Origin: Adiantum capillus-veneris
Taxonomy: Eukaryota; Streptophyta; Polypodiopsida; Polypodiales; Pteridaceae
DNA length: 64,000 bases
Assembly (NCBI GenBank): GCA_014529385.2
Contig: CM043970.1
Coordinates: forward strand, 41,347,279-41,411,278
Direction of reading: 5' to 3'
Part shown: positions 58,750 to 64,000 of the stretch, piece after piece
How the letters are laid out: each line of letters begins with the position of its first letter
How positions within the stretch are numbered: the first letter of the stretch is position 1
The notes under the pieces: generated by a model
Database searches by the model: none
Told to the model about the DNA's origin: nothing
Seen by the model: only the letters and a program-made list of their open reading frames with translations
Program-made: the position numbers and the translations under genes

Positions 58750-61350
58750 CAAGAGAAAAATAAGGTTACAAACTTTTCCTCAAAGGAAGGGAAAGAGGCA
58801 ATCCCAAAACACATTACAAATCTAGGCATTGATAAGTCTTTCTCTGCCCAGTAAAAACTAAGAAGCTTTATAGACCTACTCTTCTAGGAAATACATTGTG
58901 AAACTTCAAAGGGTATTTTGTGTTGATATGGTTCTACAAATGAGGTAGGTCTGAGACTTTACTCATAGAAGCAGTATAGTGGTCAACACTTCTCTTGAGC
59001 TTAAATCTAAATAGATAGGAATTTGTAGATAAATTGCCTCTAAAAAGGGCCTCATTCCTTTGGGTCCAGCAATACCATAGGAAGGCATTCCTCCACATAT
59101 TCCACAATGGAGTTTCCATCTTGTAGCCCTCTCCAAATATGATTTTAGATGCCTTGAAGCTCTGGGGATGCAATGGAGCAAAACTTTGATGTACAGACAC
59201 TTTAACATCTCTTGAATCTTTCAACAATGAAAAAACAAGTGTTTGATATCCTCTGGAACATGACTCCTTGTGCCCCTAGGGATTTTGATCCTGTCCATAT
59301 GCCTTGATGCACAATCATCCAGCTAAGGAAGGAGTGTTTTGCTAGGATAGGAAAGCTCCAAATACATTTAAAACTATAACTCCACTGCGTATTGCTCCAT
59401 TGGACATTCCATTTCTTATTGAGCTTGACTTGAGATTTGAGTCAAATTCAGGGAGATAAGAGAATCTTTTATATGCTTCTTCAACAAAATTGAGCAGTAT
59501 ATTTCTTCCACCTATCATTTTGAGGTGTCTGGCACAACCTTGGGAAAAGAGTTGAATCCTAGTTCACATAATTGTAGGTGTTAGCAATATCCTAAACCTC
59601 CATGAGTTTTCCATTTCTGTGTAGGTCTTCCCAAGAGCCAATCCCAACTTTAAAGAATTTGTGTGTAGTGATGTTGAGCTTGGTATTATGACTAAAGGGG
59701 AGGGATCCAAACAAATTTGATTTGTGAAGCTAAGAGTCAAAATAGATGTTTGGGAACCTTCCAGGTTGATCTTACTTCAAATCGGCTATTCCACATCTTT
59801 GAAGCTATAACTTTGGATATGGTTTTGATCCTCATTGGGGAGGTAATAAGATCCCAAAATGATAGGTTTTTCCTTAATGTCTCTTCTCAACAAAAAGGCC
59901 CAAAAATCAATGGAGTTGATTGATCTTAACATCCATTTAACAAACATCTTGATAGAAAATTTTTCTATAATGAGAATGCCTAGCCCACCACCTTTGGATT
60001 TGTGCTTGCAACATATTTCCCAAGCTACTTGTGGGTCCCTGGTTCCAAGTTCATTTCTTCCCCACAAAAATATCCTTGCTAGTTGTATAGCTTGTTTGAT
60101 TTGAAATTTGTAGGGCTTTCAACAAGACAAAAAATAGATTAGTGAAGGAAGTATGTACTGAGCTTTGACTGTCAAGGTTGATTGGAGATTCATCCACTTG
60201 AACACTTTCCTCTAGAATTTTTCCATAACTAAATCCCACCTTTGCTCCAAACTCACCTTGAAACCTATTGGAATACCTACGAGCCTAACAATCTGTCCTT
60301 GAATAATCTGGTAGCCAACATTGCAGTCACTATCACAAATTGCCATTGGAGGACTTAAAACCTATTTTTCTGATGGTTAATAACAAGACCACTAGCAAGA
60401 CATAAAAGGTTCAAGCATTCCAAGAAGGCATCTGTTGATTCACAACATTAGTATCATCTGCAAATTTTTGTAAGCACATGTCCTCTGCAACCTTTTTTGT
60501 GGATGAGCTTTATTACTCTAGAATTAACCTTGATAGGAAGAGCTTATCTTGTAGTAGCTTCTTTCCATACTAGAAGTAGATAGGGCACAAAAAAACATTT
60601 GGACTCTAGAAAGAACTCATTTGATATACCATCCAATCTAGGAGACCTACCAGTCTTTAGTTTGTAGATAGTTTCTCTAAGCTCCTCCTGAGAGAACAAA
60701 GCATCCAGTAATCTTGTTGGAAATAAGCCGCAAGGCTTTGACACATATTGTGTTGTTTATAATCTGAAGCCAACCTCTATTAATAGAGGTCTCCAACCCA
60801 AATAATGAGAGCGGTTGCATCTCTCCAAGAGTCTCTTGGTAATCGTCTCTTGCACCTGCACGTCTCTGTGTGTGTGCACACTGCATAGGTTAGAGCTCAC
60901 AATTTTCTTCTTGTATAAGGAAATTTTATCTCTTGCCTCTTGGATGTCCTTATTCCTTTTGGAGGAACCAGAGAAAATATTTGCAAAATAATCTTGGTCA
61001 GTACCCAGGTTTTCTTTATGATTAGATGCTAAAGAGCCATCTTTCTTTTTGAGGAGAGGGATGAAGTCTTTAGCTTTCTCTCTCTTAAGAAAATCAAACA
61101 TTATTTTTGTGGTCTTATCTATTTTCCCATCCCAAAAGTCCCGATTATAAACAAGGGCACTACTTGCTTCAAGGAGATCTTCCTATCTAAGCTGCTCTTT
61201 AAGGTCAAACAACTCTTTAGAAGGAGGATCTAGGCTAGCTAGATTTTCTTCTACTTAAAGAATTTTACATGAAATCGTCATCCTTTTATGAGATCTTATT
61301 TCCTTAGCTATCTTCTTGTACTTTATCATTAATTTTTGGATGTTCAAAGA
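58750..61350 (-). pseudogene. L1-like LINE, RT and C-terminus (copy A, 5'-truncated)
   Basis: Minus strand, right to left: pre-RT DFLKREKAKDFIPLLKKKDGS, then SQEELRETIYKLKTGRSPRLDG (RT start) near 60690-60610, catalytic FADDTN intact at 60448-60468, VAWEICCKHKSKGGGLGIL near 60010, and the C-terminal region METPLWNMWRNAFLW / WTQRNEALFRG near 59120-59030. Many frameshifts. No endonuclease recognised upstream, so probably 5'-truncated. It ends next to the 5' end of copy B. Confidence 0.8.
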
Positions 61351-62399
61351 GCACTTTCATATGCTTTAAAAGGCGAAAAAGATTTGAAAGCTTCTTTCAA
61401 GATGTCTTCAACCTATTTCCTAATTACCCATCCTTATTCAAAATTTCTTGAAATTTTACATGGATTAAAAACTAACATAAACAATATTATCCCTTTGCAA
61501 CTTGCAAGAGTTACAAAATATAACAAGGTGGCAGTGGCGTGATAATCCCTTTGCAAACTTGTCTAAGAGTATGACATGACCTTATAAGGCTATAACAATT
61601 TCTTTTTCTTTTTTGATTCTTTTTAAAAAATAAAAGTTTCTTTTCTTTAAGAACACCAGGACCTTTTTAGAATCCACATGGGGATACAATGGTAATATGA
61701 TAGTAGTCTACATGCACATTGCTATATTTTAAATCAAGCATTCAGTCATCGATATGATCACTTTGCAAGTTGCAAGAGTTTTAAAATACAAGGTTCAATA
61801 GGCATTCACATGATAATCCTTTTGCAGCTTCCAAGAGTATGACCTTCTATCTAGTGATCACCAAAAATCGGAGTATAGTGTATTTTAACCGACTAAAATT
61901 GCAAAATCCTGCTTAGATTCAGAGTTTTCCTTGAGAAAAACCATAACAAGTTTTAGTGTACTTACTAGAAAATTCTTCAAAATTTGACCTAAAAATCATA
62001 ATAGTTATAACTATATACCCTTATTTTCTTTAGTTAGGAAAAATATTCTTGGAAAGTTGTGCTTCTATGTATATGAAAGTTTCTTTTTCTTTTTTTTTTG
62101 GCAAAAAATGGGAGATTAATTATAAAGTATGGGTGTTATAGACCCTGATATTTTTTTTAGTAAACATGTGAATTGTTTAAGAAAAGAGGAAAAAAAGATA
62201 CAACTACCCCTAAGGTAGGATAGGGGCTATCTTGGCCATAAGTAGAATGGCCTAAAGGCTTGAGAGACATAAGTGAAAATAACAAAAGGAGAAAAAGTAA
62301 TAAAGTATTGCATACATATTTAAGGGTTTATGGAAAGAAAAAATTGTAAGCCACCTCAGAATCTTTTGCAAAACCTTTACATCAACGTGAGAAGCATTG
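61351..62399. other. No recognised gene
   Basis: AT-rich spacer between LINE copies. A repeated phrase TTTGCAACTTGCAAGAG-like occurs near 61494, 61762 and 61831. The part at 62150-62400 may be the 3' tail of LINE copy C. Confidence 0.35.
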
Positions 62400-63570
62400 T
62401 AAACAAGACCAAATATCTATGTCATAATAGATCTAAAGCTGAAAGGAAGAGGAACAACTGATGGAGAGTGAGAGAGACAAAACAATGCTTTGTTTCTTTC
62501 CGACCAAATCTACCATAGGAAGGCACCTTCAAGGTAGGTCCAGAGTGGAACATTTGTAAAGCTATAGTCTTCAATTGATAATGATCTCCAAGTGAGCTTT
62601 GAGGAGTCAATATAATAGGCTTTATGGAGTTCCCTTTTGAAAAAGATATTATGTTTACAACTAACAAACAACAAACAAGTGAGGCATGGTCTCCTCATGA
62701 AGTTTTCATTTGCTACATATTCCATTAGAAACACCAAAATGTTCTTCCTTTGACATGTCCATATACCTAGTCTAGAATGAGCCACATGAGATAGCCCTAC
62801 TTGTTAAAAACAGGGTAAGCCCATATTCTTTGAAATCTGTAAGACCATTGGTTTGCATTCCAAGAAACTCTCCATTTCTTATTGGCTTAGCAATCAAAAG
62901 TGGGTCCATCTTGCCTGCCTCTCCTTTAGCTGCATAGATGTTGTTGCATACTTTGAAGAGAGAAAAGGGTTGTCCTATAAAAACACTCTGCATATAAACC
63001 TGCATTCTCTACATTCTAGCTAGGACCAAGTCAGCACATCATTTGAAAGTGTTGAAGCCGTTTATGTTTGGAGAGCTAGACTCCATTCTTGTACACATCT
63101 TTCCAAGTTCTCAACACTACCTTGAAGCACTTGTGGGCCCTTTTGGTCAGTGTTTCCATCCATTAGCATTTTCATACCAGCCAAACCAGATAGCATCATG
63201 TAACCAAAAACAGATAGAGTATGCCCAATCATTTGGGGGCGACCAGCTAGTTGTTTACAATTCCATGCTTCAGAAAAATTGCAAAAAAAATAAGAATCCT
63301 TGAGAGTAAAATAAGTATAAGAAACTAACAAATCTTCTAGTGAGGGTCCATTCCAAGCTTTGTAATCTTTAAGATGAAAATTCTAATTCTATAGATTTCT
63401 TTTGATCAGTGATTCCCAGAATTCTGAGGATGGATATTGAGAATGCACAAACGTCCCACTTCTTTATCTCTATAACATACTTGCCCAGCCACATTGGGGA
63501 TTTTTTTACATCATCAAAACTACCCCATATGAGTATTCTTGCCAGATAAAGACCTCGGGGGTTCACCTCT
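62400..63570 (-). pseudogene. L1-like LINE C-terminal fragment (copy C)
   Basis: Minus strand. Starts LARILIWGSFDDVKKSPMWL (RT-distal motif before the GGLG segment), then several shifted frames, and the C-terminal VPLWTYLEGAFLW followed by IWSERNKALFC, matching copy A. Not a working gene. Confidence 0.75.
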
Positions 63571-64000
63571 TAGACATGTAAGTAACCATGTGAGTCCAAA
63601 TGAAAGGGCTTTTTATTTACCAGAATTTAAAAATTTTAACAAGACTATATTAACAAAAGGGGGTTTTAATTGATTTTAGAGAAAACCCGTAAGTTTTTGA
63701 GGAAAAAGGGGTCATTTTATTACCTTAAGCACAAAACTTAAGGGTGTTTTTTAATACCCTTTGAATGCATGTTATATGAATGGTTCCTTAAAGGTGCACC
63801 CCCCGAGGTAAAGGTAAAGACCGTGTTTAATTGATACTGAGAAGGCATCCAAAAATACAAAAAGTATATAAGTGAGGAAAGTAGATAGTAATTTAAAACA
63901 AAAACACTTGCAGAGTGGTTACATTGATGATTTTGCCAAGAAAATAACTTGACATAAAATCTAATATCTAACCAACCCAAATGATTTTTTCATATTAAAC
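63571..64000. other. No recognised feature
   Basis: AT-rich end of window; nothing supported. Confidence 0.35.

Overview
The window looks like repeat-rich intergenic DNA from a large land-plant genome, most likely a fern. Nearly everything recognisable is a transposable element or a decayed gene. The evidence is plant-type Ty3/gypsy, Ty1/copia and L1-like LINE sequence (ORF1 with a DUF4283-like domain and CCHC knuckle), a decayed pentatricopeptide-repeat (PPR) gene with the motif style of the very large fern PPR families (from memory of those proteins, not a search), long AT-rich introns and many microsatellites. I saw no rRNA, tRNA, CRISPR array or bacterial-style operon.

Left part (1-16.5 kb): a nested pair of Ty3/gypsy elements. 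The outer element enters the window inside pol and runs to a 3' LTR at about 16.1-16.5 kb. A complete 8.7-kb Ty3/gypsy element (740-9430) has landed inside its reverse transcriptase. The inner element has a dual RNase H layout. The outer one has a single RNase H and, after pol, a decayed extra reading frame of about 1,150 codons that I cannot assign.

Middle part (16.5-46 kb): a low-complexity block with a 40-base G run; a minus-strand relic of an FCP1/NIF-type (HAD) phosphatase gene whose presumed introns are full of a TTTGGTACT-like motif; a minus-strand PPR pseudogene; a copia reverse-transcriptase fragment split by a large element with long direct repeats; a chromovirus-like RT scrap; two inverted-repeat elements flanked by TTAA-like sites; LINE scraps; and two copies of a roughly 1-kb dispersed repeat 20 kb apart.

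Right part (46-64 kb): an LTR pair containing long CT tracts encloses a 4.8-kb minus-strand gag-only retrotransposon (47240-52037). Its gag frame is uninterrupted, and its LTRs, primer-binding site and 1-kb leader match those of the inner autonomous element at 740-9430. It is the best candidate here for an unusual system: a non-autonomous element encoding its own modified Gag that probably depends on the pol of its relative. The rest is L1-like LINE copies on the minus strand, one split by a further LTR element with a CCHC-knuckle relic.

There is probably no working host gene in the window. The only long uninterrupted gene-like frame is the 521-codon gag of the non-autonomous element.
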